From Straminergon stramineum (Eukaryota; Streptophyta; Bryopsida; Hypnales; Calliergonaceae): DNA of 64,000 nt. Position numbers and translations under genes: made by a program. Shown piece after piece: positions 24,770 to 36,700 of the stretch. Below the pieces are notes generated by a model, which saw nothing but the letters and a program-made list of their open reading frames with translations, was not told where the DNA came from and made no database searches. The stretch covers positions 14,634,501-14,698,500 of the forward strand of contig OY987273.1 in NCBI GenBank assembly GCA_963920665.1, in the 5' to 3' direction. How positions within the stretch are numbered: the stretch's first letter is position 1; each line of letters opens with the position of its first letter.

Positions 24770-25065
24770 TCCAAATGGGTTGATCTTAGACTTTTTGAAA
24801 AGCCAGCTTCAAGGCACACCATCCCTCCAAATTTCAGCTGATTCTGCCATGTCGTTCTCCCACTATTGCCCGCCAAAGTTGGCAGTCCTCCATTGTTTTG
24901 GCAGCCAACCTCCCCGCACAAAATTGTCTACCACCATCACGTTTTGGCTTTGAATTAGGAAAGCCATAGCTTTTCGGAAAGCTAACTTCAAGGCTCTCTG
25001 TCCCTCAAAATTTCAACTTCATTCGATTCTCCATGCTCTTGAAATCAGCCATCAAAGTTGACACT
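24770..25065. repeat. Two diverged direct repeats of about 115 bp
   Basis: The block at about 24776-24890 and the block at about 24950-25065 share the succession TTTGAAAAGCCAGCTTCAAG / TTCGGAAAGCTAACTTCAAG, then TCCCTC..AAATTTCA.CT, then ATTCT.CCATG, then G.C..CAAAGTTG. They read as an old tandem or segmental duplication; no coding sense was found. Confidence 0.5.
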
Positions 25066-25352
25066 CCAATCTCAACTCACACTTTTCCATTTGACCTCAA
25101 GCCCCTTCATTTTTCACCCATTTTTCTTTCATAAAAATGGTGAACCTACATGAAAAATTGTTCCTAATCTTCCCCTACCCTACTCTTTTGCACTTCATGC
25201 TTCAAGTGCCCACAAATCACAACATTCTTCTCAAAACACATACACACCAAAAATTCACACAAAAGTTGAGAGAGAGAGATCCAAACCCTAATTTTGCCTA
25301 TATCCAACTTTCTAATGGATGAATTTTCTAAACTACTTTCATCCTACACTAA

Positions 25353-25560
25353 TTCACTGTAAATTTGCTAATTTGGTGAAAAAGGCAAATTAGTGCAAAT
25401 CGCGCTAGGTTACTGAAAATCCGCTACTTTAGTGTAAATTGCGCTATTTTAGTGTTCCACCCCCTAAATTACTGTAAAACCCTCTAACTTACTGTAAAAT
25501 CCTATTTTAGTGTTTTTAGCACTATTTTAGTGTTTTACCCACTACACTAGTGTTTTAGTC
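25353..25560. repeat. Degenerate minisatellite rich in TTTAGTGTT and TTACTGTAAA
   Basis: Alternating blocks such as GCTATTTTAGTGTT, AAATTACTGTAAAACCC and CACTATTTTAGTGTTTTA recur at roughly 25-30 bp intervals. Sequence on both sides is unrelated. It lies just beyond the 3' end of the minus-strand gene that ends at 25927. Confidence 0.55.
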
Positions 25561-25926
25561 ATAGTTTTAATTTAACTAACCTCTTTTGTGTTTTTTCTTA
25601 TTTATTTATTATTTTTGTGGTTTATAATTTACTATTAGTTTCATTTCTTACTTCTAATCTTTTGTTTTCATTTTCTCATCATTTTACATTAGCCTAATTT
25701 GGTTACTCTACCAAATCTTGCTTAACCTCTTTTTAGTTTTAACTCTCCATTTTTTCCCTAGAATTTTCCCTAGAATTTCCCCTAATTTCCTCCTAATTGC
25801 ATTTTCTAGCATCTTGCCCTAACCTCATGAAGTTTCCATTGCTATTTAGCGGAAAACTTCCTAATTGATGTTATGGCTTAATCCAGAATACTAACACTTT
25901 TGGATTTGTAAATTCATGCCTAATGT

Positions 25927-28900
25927 TTATATTTTAGGATTTTTTAATAGTGAACCAATATGGTGGTTCACAGTCCACCTTTGGGACTGAGTGGGGGTAG
26001 AGAGGCATACTCCAATGCCTTGTCCACTATAACACTTATAATGGGTGTTGACACCCCCTTTGAAAAAGACGATGATTGGATAGGTTCTTCTAAAATAGAA
26101 AAATCCTAATAAAAAACGTATTGCCCTTTTACTTCCTGTCTGAATAAAACGTATATTCTCTCTATTGTAGAAATACCCATCCTTCTTCAAAGTCAAGCTC
26201 AAAGAGTCCAGAGATGTGAATGTTGACAAGGTTAACATAGGTTCCGTTTCTACTGGTGTACCTTCAAGCTCTCCTACATGAACTTCAACATTTGTTGTTG
26301 TTGCCAATATATCTTCAAGCTCTCCCACATGAACTTCAACATCTATTGATGTTGCTGTTGCTGGTATACCTTCAAGCTCTCTCACATGAACTTCAACATC
26401 TTTTATTGCTATTGGTATACCTTCAAGCTCTCTCACATGAACTTCAACATCTTTTGTTGCTATTGGTATACCTTCAAGCTCTTCCACATGAACTTCAACA
26501 TCTGTTGCTATTGCATTCTCCACATTATTTTTCATTAATGTTGGAACATAATTAGGGTCTTCTTCCATTTCCTGCAAGTCTTCGTGGTCACCGTAGGCAT
26601 CACTTTCAGCATTAGTGTCAACAGATCCCAAACTTAGGCCACCACTATGTAAATCATCAGAATTCGTTTCCTTAGAGTCCCTCTCACCTCTACTTGATGA
26701 TGAAGCTCCAGAATCAATTGTGGTCTCTTTCTCCTTCTGCTTCTTTTTTTCTATCTCTTCATCTATATCCTCTGCATTTGATGAGTTGCTTGATGATCGT
26801 AATACCCTCTCAAGCCTACCACATGGTATACTTGTTTTTGCTTCTGAAAGATGAAAACTAGGCGAATTCTCTCCCGTACTCAATACTTGCGAGGATCTCT
26901 GCTTGGTTGATGTGTTGGCATTGTTTACCATCACCATTTTATCCCTATGCATCAACTGCAATGTATTGTATATAAACTATGTACGGATTGTGCCCCCTTC
27001 TATGATGATAATTTCATTATCCACGAAGCCACTCTCTAAAATCCCAGGGATAGCCATTGTAATGTCCAATGTCACCAACACCCAATTCTTAAGTAGATAC
27101 ATCTTCACCATCCTCTTCAACTCCATTAGTGTCCTCTCTAGCTTGTCTTCGGCTCTTGCATCACTTCTTCGCTTCAAGTGTCTTGAAACACCACATCTAA
27201 CTCCTCTATGTTGTAAGGAAGGTTCTCCACATGCCCACTTTCCTATGGGTACTACATAATGATGGCAATGTCCCCCACTACCTGTACTGCACGTTGGAGT
27301 TGTTCACCATGACATAGATCATGCACATATGATGAAATAGTTTGTCTTCTAAATATCCATGAACCCTTCAAGCAATGACTATTCATTAGCAAAGACATCT
27401 TCAATTGCATTGCTTCGTCAAAGTATACACCTGGTGGAAAAAGAAATATGGTGGTCCACCGTAGAATTGAAGACATCTAATTTTGAATTTCATCCACCAC
27501 CTTGTTGTAATCTTCAATTGACCATTTTTTGTCGAACCCTTCTGAACCTCCAAGTCTGCAATCGAAAATCCATAAACAAGGTTTTCCCAATTCAATGTAA
27601 TCATTCTCAAAGAATCCTCCTCTACACTTCACGTGCATTGATTCTTCTCTCTCTTGTTGTTGTCCTATCGATAATATGACTTGCTAGTTCCATCGAGCAT
27701 TAGAAACATCTTCAACATCCCGATCATAGTCAATATAACCTCTATGATCTACTTTGATATCCGTAAAGTGTTGCCTTACAAATGCTGGGATTAAATGATC
27801 AATAGTGCTCAGAGATTGAACCGTCTTCATAGTTGGAGAACACCACAAAGTCTTGGAATCGGTATCCAATGTCTTCATCATCAAAGTAAATTGCCTTCCT
27901 CCCTCAGATTCATACTTGCTTGCATCTATTGCAAAAAATTCATCCATAGATAATGGATTTTCATCCCCTGTTTGCACCACCAAAAAACGAATTTGATTCC
28001 TCATTGAATCCCTTTGCTATATAAGATCCACTACATAAGCTACAATACCTTTGGGGGGATTTGGAGATGTTGCATTATTGAAATAATACTGCTATGAAGG
28101 TTGACTTCCATCAACCACATCCTTCGTAGCCATTCATTTTACCACGCGTACGTAGGTCTCCTTGGAGACTCTACTCAGAGGTCTCAACCACATCTTCTCC
28201 ATCCTCTTCCTCTTGGGATTCCCATCTACTATGACATCCAAATTCCGTTCTCTTGCCATTTTCTTCCACTTGTCCTCTGACTTCTTACTGAAAAACAACT
28301 TCCCTTCTTCATAATCTCTGCACACTTGCAATATTGCCTTGTATGACTCTTCGTCTTCATTCCACGCATGCCTTGTGTAGTCGATCATTTTTTTGGACAA
28401 CTCCCCCAATGACATAAATTGTAGTAAGTCTTGACTCAAGTGCAATGCACTTGCTGCCATTGTCAACGCTTCCGCTCGGTATGCATCATCAACTCGTGCA
28501 ACAACACTAGGACTTCCACATGCCCTCTAAATGTCACGTAGCTTCATTAAATTTTTGTAGTACGTGCTATAAAATGTCTGGTCGAACTCCCTTGCGTTTA
28601 TTCTAACCAATGCTTATATATAAAACTACGAGTTGTTGTAGACCACAAACTTAGCTTTTTGTCTTGCAAATCGCATCAGGTACTCCTCTTCGGAGATATT
28701 ACCCTCTAGAAAATCATGTTGGGCTCGTTTACAAGAACCTACAATATATTGCCCATCCATTGGCTCCCAAACAATATTATTTTGCAACCATTGGGTCCAC
28801 ACCATATTCCTTGGAGTAGATGCATCTGCCTCACAATGCGTCAAAAATGCAACCTTGAATTCCTGTACAACACCTTCATGACTAAAAGCAACCTCTACAA

Positions 28901-29139
28901 CCTTTGTCTCTCCTTCATCATTGGTAGTTTCCAGTGTTGGTCTATTATACGGGTTCTCGGCGGGTATGAAAAAGGGTATCAATAGGGTATTGAAAACCCG
29001 ACCTATCTTGTATCCGTTGAGTGGAAACCCAAAGCTTATTCATACTGTTCCATGTATGTGCACACGGGTTACTGTGCCTCATACCAGATTGGTATGCTTT
29101 CTTCTGAAGATTCACATTATTGAAACCAGTTGGCGGCAT
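25927..29139 (-). pseudogene. Second ParB/methyltransferase-like gene, degraded
   Basis: ATG at 29139 opens a frame that shifts by one nucleotide in a T run near 28965. It continues in one frame to about 27250, shifts once more, and ends at 25927. At least nine premature stops interrupt it, mostly TAG (for example 28626). Order of features: EPMDGQYIVGSCKR near 28740, placed like the ParB DGxHR motif; a helical Lys/Glu-rich region (28134-28466); CLWIFDCRLGG near 27560, placed like the DCPEN motif of the first gene; EIIIIEGGTIRTQF near 27000, placed like methyltransferase motif I; an acidic Ser-rich linker; five repeats of DVEVHVxELEGIP (26250-26515); and a C-terminal block with aromatic residues. 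No introns are needed. The relation to the 2.7-17.0 kb gene is by motif order only. Confidence 0.42.
26250..26515 (-). repeat. Tandem coding repeat, unit (D/N)VEVHVxELEG(I/T)P
   Basis: Five units of 17-19 codons differ by small in-frame length changes in the Ala/Thr/Ile linker between them. At DNA level the shared core is complementary to CAAGCTCTCCCACATGAACT. All units stay in frame, which suggests expansion while the protein was still translated. Confidence 0.75.
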
Positions 29140-29442
29140 TTGTGAGAGCAAGTACAGTAGGTTATGAATTATGAGTGATGAGAAATGTTTGGTATATTGT
29201 TAATGCAACGAGAACATAGTGTTGAGCGGAATGATTGTTGAGCGGAGTGGCTGCAAATGTAGGACGCGGAGTGACTGTTGAAATTTGTAATGCCGAAAGT
29301 GGGATCAGAGATGGCCTGAAAAGAGTATGCCTCCTTCTCTTTGTGTTTTGTGATGCATTTCTTGTTGTGGCTTCGAAATCTAAGGTTGGGGTTTTTGCTG
29401 AGAGCTTAGGGTTTTTGCTGAGACATTTTCCTGTTGTCCACC
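29140..29442. other. Divergent intergenic region between the second ParB-like gene and the hAT gene
   Basis: About 300 bp separate the two opposed ATG codons (29139 minus, 29443 plus). It contains small direct repeats such as GTTGAGCGGA and GCGGAGTG and, just upstream of the hAT start, TTAGGGTTTTTGCTGAGA. It could be the hAT 5' untranslated region with an element end inside it. I could not find matching terminal inverted repeats or an 8-bp duplication. Confidence 0.4.
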
Positions 29443-31794
29443 ATGTCGTCAAGTGTTCAACCTAGTTGTGCTAAAACTGCAGGAGATCCAATTGAGAGCA
29501 TTGACTTGGAGAGTGAGCAAGCGCATGATGATGTTTTGTGGCCAATTAGCGAAGGTCTGGCAGTTGAATCGAAAGCAGCTTGGTGAGCTTGTTATGTGGC
29601 ATTGAAGGCAAATCAATCGTTCTGGACACCCTACCATCGTAGCTCAGCCGTGTGGGCATTCTTTTGATTGAAGGGAGAAGATATGAATGTTGATGTGAGA
29701 GAGATACAAAAATTGAGGTGTTGGGTTTGTCACCCAACTGAAGCAGAATCGAGTAACTCAAGTGGTAGGGGCACTCGCTCAAGGAAGGGGATTCTCTAGT
29801 ATAATCCAGCTCATGGGATCACGAGCATGAAGACCCACGTCGAGAATGAGCATGCCGAGGAACTCGCAAGATATGTGCAAGAATCGAAGGCTGACGCAGG
29901 AGATACTGCTCGGCAGAAAAGCAAGAAGCGCAAAGGAGCACCACCGTCATCTATCACAGCTTACTTCGGTAACACTAAACCTTATGCAAAGAACTATGTA
30001 CAGCAACAACGATTTATTGAAGACCTTGTCTTGTTTATTGCCAAGGGTTATGAATCATTGTCGATAGTTGAATCAGCTTGGTTTAGGCGACTTATGATGC
30101 ACCGTGACCCAAAGGTGGTCTGTCCCAGTCGCAAGCAATTAGTTCGCAAACATATACCTACAATGCTAACGAAAACAATGGACCGCTATGTCTTACCACT
30201 CATTAGTAGTTACCAGACTACTAGCATCACCTTTGATTTGTGGATGTCTAGAACTAGCTGGGATACATTCGCGTTAGTTGTGAACTTCATCGATGACTGT
30301 TGGGTGCCTCGCCATGTGACCATGGGACTCTTTGAAGCACAAGATACAAGTGGATCTTCTTTGGCCGAAATTGTGAAGCCTTTACTGGATGAGTTTAAAT
30401 TGACAGACAAGATTGTAGCTTGTGTAAAAGATGAGGGTGCCAATTTGGCAATGCTTGAGCGTGCTCTGCAGCTTACAGTTTCTTGTGACATTCTAGGGTT
30501 AGCAAAACTTTTTTCATCTGCCTGCTTTGGTTACATTATGTCCAAGGTTTGCTAGTATGCTACCAATGATGAGCAAATGTGCAAGGGTATGAAGGAAGTG
30601 TCATTGAAGAATGCCCAGATATCTTTGCAGTCTTGCATCACTTGGACAAAGAAGTCGGGTAAGGGACGTCAAGAGTGGGATAAAGCTTGCATCGATGTTG
30701 GGCTGCCTACAAGGAAGTTGAAAACACCTCTGAAGACTAGATTTGCCTCTAAAGTGGTGCTGTTCCAAGAGACCCAAGAGTATGCGGATGCCATCAACAT
30801 TTGCTACACGCGGCAGTCTTTGAAGCTACAAGCTCGCGTACCAAGTGAGATGACGTGGGCAATAGCCCGAACTGTCACTCAAACCCTCAACCCAGTTGTG
30901 CAACAATGTGTGCTAAATCAAACTCGTAGATATTGGTTGCTTTCAGATGCACTAGCTGCTACCTTTCGCATGTCTATTGATTTGCAGGGAGTTTATGATC
31001 AGAGGTCAAGCGTAGTTCCCCCTTTGCAGGTTGGTGATTTCGAGTCTGAGATTGAAATTCTGAAGGTGAGGATGGCAAAGACAGCTGTGGATGTGATGAA
31101 GCCCTTTCTCCGATTCTCTCTGCAATTTGTGGCAGACCAAGCTCACAATATGCTCTCGTTGATGTTGGACCCTCGATTTAAGGGGCTGGAGTATGTGATT
31201 GACTATGTGGGAGTTGCCAAAGCGAAGCAAGTGGTGGTGGAGTACAACAAAAAAATTTTGATTCCTTACCTTATCAAGGTGCACAAGTTCCTGAACCCTG
31301 GTGGGTCGCCAACCACAACTCTTGATCCTGCTCCGTCAAATATTCTATTTGGTGCTCCAGCGTCTGCTGAAGAAGCTTGCGAGGGCATTCTCATTGCGGA
31401 GCTGTCACTTTTCCGGCGCCTCACTATAGTGCATCCAGAAGTGGAGGAGCCTCTGACGTGGTGGAAGCTCAATGCATCGTGTTTCCCTTCAGTTTCTTTT
31501 CTTGCACGTCAAATTTTGGCTATTCTAGGGTCACAAATTGAAACGGAGCGGATTTTTAGCATTGCAAGTGTGCTTACAAGTTTGCGTCGTTGCCGCATTG
31601 GTTTGAATAATTTGGATAGCTTGATCATGATCAACAAGAACTGGCCTGATGATTCAAGACATGAATGTGAGGTCACTTAGGTGGTCAAAGATGTCAAGGA
31701 TTATTTTGCCAAGGAGATGGAAATAGTTGACAAAGTTGAAGATGAGATTAAGGAAGATGGTTACTTTGAAGAGCAGGCTGAAGATGAGGAGTAG
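29443..31794 (+). pseudogene. hAT-family transposase, one frame with five premature stops
   Basis: ATG at 29443 sits in a good context (CCACCATGTC). The frame runs 784 codons to TAG at 31792 with no frameshift. Stops lie at 29584 (TGA), 29665 (TGA), 29797 (TAG), 30553 (TAG) and 31678 (TAG). Domains: N-terminal BED zinc finger (CWVCHP ... HVENEH, about residues 90-140); RNase H-like catalytic region with ITFDLWMSR (first Asp) and CVKDEGANL (second Asp); C-terminal hAT dimerisation domain with LTWWKLNASCFPSVSFLA and ETERIFSIAS. hAT transposases cut and paste DNA with 8-bp duplications. The terminal TAG is followed by further TAG-interrupted Gln/Glu/Leu-like codons, so the ancestral protein may have been slightly longer. 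Confidence 0.88.
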
Positions 31795-32209
31795 GAATTG
31801 TAGGAATTGCAGCTGAAGTAGGAATTGTAGGAATTAGGCTTGATTGTGATTACTTAGGACTTTCAACTTTGAAGAGCAGGCTAATTAATTAGGCCTGATT
31901 CTGATTACTTAGAACTAATTACTTTGAAGAGCAGGCCGCTAGTGTGATATGACAAACAAGAAGACATGCTCACAGTCCTGTGTTATCCCGTAGTGGTTGG
32001 GAGGTGGGATTGTACTGCCTGGGTACAAGCCCCCCTCCAGCGGCCCATGTCCATATATGTCTGGTATCATATGTTATAATATTGAGCTTCTCATACTCTT
32101 TGGAATTTCCCCAAAATTACATTATTCATATCATTATTGTATTTGCAAAAATGCATTGTTTGTAATACCATGGATCAACTAATCCTAGTTTCTAAGGAAT
32201 CTTTATTAT
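31795..32209. other. Spacer downstream of the hAT gene
   Basis: It contains short repeats TAGGAATTGTAGGAATTG and TGAAGAGCAGGC that copy the 3' end of the transposase frame, then AT-rich sequence. The hAT right end must lie here or just beyond, but I could not fix it. No gene is seen. Confidence 0.45.
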
Positions 32210-33753
32210 TTAGAACCGACTGGTATGTCCAAATTCAGATAACAGACCAACACTAGTAGTTTCATAATGATATGCAATGGGATGAAGTGTAATTGCACTA
32301 ATTCCTTTAGCTTCGAACCCCTTTAGACGCTCGTACATCTTCGTTACTTGCCATTCTATAAGCGTCCTATGGTTTGTCTCTACATTCAATATGTTGCGAA
32401 TACAATCAATATCAGCATTGAAAATTGTACCCTGCCCCCATATATATCCTACCTTGAACTCAAGCTCTGTAGGAAAAACTATTGGTGGTTTTGCTACACT
32501 TCGTAACGCGATAGTGGTATATGCTTGCTGAAGCTCTTCCTTTGTAGAATCATCATCATTTGCTTCACATCCCCCATCATTGCCTTGAAGAGGAGGTCCT
32601 TGTGTTGCTACTCTTTAATGATGTCTTTGAACTTCAGTACAAGTGCATAGGCTCTACTCTTCTTCAATCCCCATTTCTAGTTTGCGAAGTCTTCGCTCTT
32701 CTTATGGAATGTCCTCCAATCTAGAACGATGTTGGGTTGCACCTCGTCCCCTGCCAACATTAGATCTTGTAGAGTTCGTATTAGACATTACAACTCCTAT
32801 CTTGTTCGTTTGTCTTCCACTGCCAACTCTTTGAACTCTTGAGCCTGATCCAACTTTTGTAATTGTTCTTGGAGCTCCAATGTCATTTTCAATTAATATT
32901 CTTCGGGCACTTTGTTGTTCGTTGTGTACATGCACTTCAAAAGTACTTTGTATTGGTTCCATAGATTCTTCTCCAAGCTCCTCTTCCACTAATGGTGGAA
33001 CAATTGATGAATTGCCTTGTAATAATGCCTCCTCCTGTCTTACAGTTTCATTCTCCATTGGAGGCTCAACTACAATATTTGCAATCACTGATACAAGGCA
33101 TTGACAATGTGTTCTTTGTCTTCCAGAAGTCCCCCTTTCATTTGAATGACGTGCACTTTGTTCTTCAACAATAGCACTCTCCCTGTTCCGTTTGGGCATT
33201 GGAATCCAATTTCTTTCCAGAGGAGTTGCATAAAGCTGATATGAATCATCTATATCTTCAAGTTCCCAAGGGAAGGATGCTTTTCAGTAGCAGCTGGGTT
33301 AGTCATTCAAAGCTCCTCATAACTTCTAATATCCAAATACCGTCAACGTGTTTTGAACAATTGCTCGGGGGTTGAGTTCTTGAATTTCATAACAAATTCT
33401 TCTTCTAGAACCTTCAAGTCATCATGCAAATTGTTCCAAAATTTCACCAATGTCTTCAATCCATGAATAGGAGATAGAACAAGAACAAGCTCTAGTAGAA
33501 TCGGTGCCATTATGAGTTGCTTCCTCAATTTGTACTTCTCGAAGACCAAATCACTATTCATTACTCCCATAGTGAGTCCATTATCAGCAGTACTTGCAAG
33601 GCTCTCAATGACTCCGTATGAGGTCCCCAAAGTACTCCAATATTGCCCTTGTTCAATATTAAATTCCGTGATCCATAAAATGGGTTTCTCTGTATTGTTT
33701 GTTACAATCCACCATCCATGTTCCAACCACTTCAAATACACCTTCGGTGCCAT
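32210..33753 (-). pseudogene. Unrecognised minus-strand coding region of about 515 codons
   Basis: ATG at 33753 starts a frame (opening MAPKVYLKWLEHGWW) that passes TGA codons at 33343 and about 33310. It appears to shift by one base near 33280 (after NPAATEKHP, into FPWELEDIDDSY), then stays open to TAA at 32210 apart from TAA 32702, a TAG and another TAA. The N-terminal third is mixed helix-like. The middle is Arg/Ser/Gly-rich (GSGSRVQRVGSGRQ). The C-terminal third is folded-looking (ELEFKVGYIWGQGTIFNAD ... LIEWQVTKMYERLKGFEAK). I recognise no family. It could be the 5' part of the minus-strand gene at 25.9-29.1 kb, separated by the hAT insertion, or a separate element gene. Confidence 0.45.
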
Positions 33754-36700
33754 GATGTTCTACAATCAAAATGAAAGTAAAATACCAGAAATAATATAAA
33801 AAATGAATCTTTCAAATAACACAACTACTTTGACACTAAATAGGCAAATGGCAATCATTCATGTGAGCATTTGAATATTTAATATAGAAAATCCAATGTC
33901 CAATTCCATTCTCCTATATTCTTCAAGGATCGGGAGTTCAATTTTTTGGAACTATATGGACTTCACAATGCAACTTGTAAACCAAATTTGTAATGAAAAA
34001 AAACATTCAAAAACTACAATGTTGATGAATATGTACAGCATGTGCAACTTCGAAGTGCAAAAATATTAGGTTAAACTTCAAAATAGGTCAAACTATACAA
34101 GGTAGACCAAAAAGTAAATGGAAAGTGTTATAGTTAAAAATTCATTGAGACATGCTCATGTTCTCTATATCAACAAATTCCACCTCCTAACTTTCATCAT
34201 ATGTGTGGATTCCATGAAAGTACATCATAAACTTTCACTAAAAGAAATCAATCCATAATTCCATATTGGTGCACGTGACACTTCATTACACAAGAAAGCA
34301 TCTTCATTGAAGAGAACATTTTAAGTTGCTTGATTCCATTCGTTGGCTACAAGTACCAACACTACTTTCATCTTCTATCTCACTCATCCATTCTTTCGTG
34401 TGCTATTTTTGTTATAATACATTTCAATGTCTTCTTCTTTGTAGTACTTCTAGCTAATCCTAATTGTTGCAATTTTTTATTTTATTCATTAAAAGCTCAT
34501 ACACTTTTCAATATACAATATAGTAGGCATTGTATTATGTTCTGAAATTAAACTATTAGACCAAAAGTAGGCATTCCATTTACAACAACAACAAACAGTG
34601 CCCACCAATTTTCTTAATGCAATATCATAAATTTTTCAAAAATAATAAATTCTAACGGTCAATGAAATAGAATCTAATGGTGTGAATTTTAATTTTTAAT
34701 TTAGCACCTATTGCTATTTATGATTCAGTTGTGCACTAAAGAATTTAATTATTTTTTTTCCTATTTACTAACAACTTTACTCATAATCAAAAATACTTTT
34801 CATCTCCACAAATTTGAAAATGACATTTTGCATGAACAAAATGTCAAGTTTCGTTGTATTGAACTAAAAAAAAATGCATTGTCGATAAAAATAAAAACTC
34901 TACATTTCTCATATTTTCCAATGTTTTTACAAAAACCTTCTAAAATTACTCCTACCTAATTTCCTACTACTCTACTATAACATCATACAGTTTTATACGT
35001 TTCTAAGATAGAAATAGAGTAATAGACAAGTATATCCTCCAATAATTATGAAGACAAATTTCAATGTTGCTTCCCAAAGAAATAGCCTACAACAAGTATA
35101 TAGTGAGCTCACACTTTGAGCAATACAATGCTCTTTTAAAAACGTGCTACTATAAAAAAAACATGGTTGAAGTACCTGATGTGCGAATTGGGGTAGCTTT
35201 AGAAGCGATCAATTGGCATGCTGCATACGTAGTCGTATTGGTTCTTCTTTCTTATATTGTACTCCACCCCATTCACTCGTACTCTACAAAGACAAGTCAT
35301 AGCCTCACTTAATATAAACATGTGAACATTTCTTCCCATGTATGCAATGAATTCAACATCCACAAGACATCATGTCCAAAGTTCCTCATCCATCGTACTA
35401 AACAAATACCTTTTAAGAATAACTACCATTATCAATATCCAAACCATGAATAGAAAATTCTAAAAACAATAATGACAACATATGTACTTCATAGAGTCCA
35501 AACATAATTTAAAGTACAGAAATGGCAAACAAGTTTGGACTAAAAATAATCATAATTAATAACTTAAAATCCACATTTCTTCGTAAGGAATTTATAAATA
35601 ATAAAACTAGGTGAAAATGAAATTACATTTATATAGAAGAGACTTAAATTCAATGTAGAAGAAAAATGTGGAGATGTATTTTAATATTAAATCATAATCT
35701 AATTTATTAAAACTATAATACAAGAAGAGTGAATGGAATTTGAATAAATAAAAATAAAAATTTCCCCTTCAATAATAGGAAATTAATTGCAATTCCAATG
35801 TAATACAAAACTTTGAAATTGAACTAGTAAAAATGAATTGAAATGAACTTAGAATATATAAATTGACAAATGAGGTATAAAACAAGAAGTAAAAATATAA
35901 TTAGAACATAATACATTGAATTTGCTATATGAAAACATAATTTACAATACCTCAACATAAGAATATGGTAAACTTCTAAACCATTCATATTTATAATTTC
36001 TATAATGATCAAGTGTAAAATTATTCAATGATCATGTAGTATGATTTGTGAAGTGATAGAGGCCATGTTCTTTGTATTACTTTCAATTATGACAGAGCAA
36101 ATAAAGTTTTACTAGGAATCTTATTGTCTCAGGTTAGGAATAATTTTGTTTGTAAGAATTGACATTGTTTCTGGCAGCTACAAATAATTTCAACTCTTCG
36201 AACTGAAATTGTAGTACTTTGCACATTGTCACTTCATAGCTTTGGGGGTGCTTATTTCTTGTTGTTTAGGAAAGGCATGAACAACACTCTCATCACTACA
36301 TTATGCATGACTTTTCGAAAATGAAGTTGAGTACTACATGGATTGAGCTTAGCACAACATTCATTTTTTATATCAATACATCTATCCTCAATCACTTTAG
36401 ACTAAACTGAACATTCATACTTTATTTCTCAAAACTAACACATTTAATCTAGCTACTACTTTCATGTTTCTACCTTCGCAGTTCACCACATTTCAACAAC
36501 TGAGCTTGAGGTACAACTTTACAAGTAAATAAGATGCACCTTGAACTAGAACTTGGCGATTAAGGTATGCAAGCTCAGACTTTGTCTTTGTCATTTTGTT
36601 TGATTACGTATGATAGTCAGTCCTTAGGTTTTAGTAAGGACCCATCATAAGTTACTAGGCATAACTTACAGTACAAATGACTCATGAATTGGATGTGTTT

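Larger units (their letters stand above)
16959..25926. other. AT-rich gene-free stretch
   Basis: Nine kilobases follow the last exon. Open frames are short and composition-driven, and I recognise no protein motif. Local features are a slightly GC-richer island at about 17340-17950 with only shadow frames, a pair of diverged direct repeats near 24.77-25.06 kb, one copy of a dispersed 27-bp repeat at 23577-23603, and a degenerate minisatellite at 25.35-25.56 kb. No RNA gene was recognised by eye. Confidence 0.6.
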
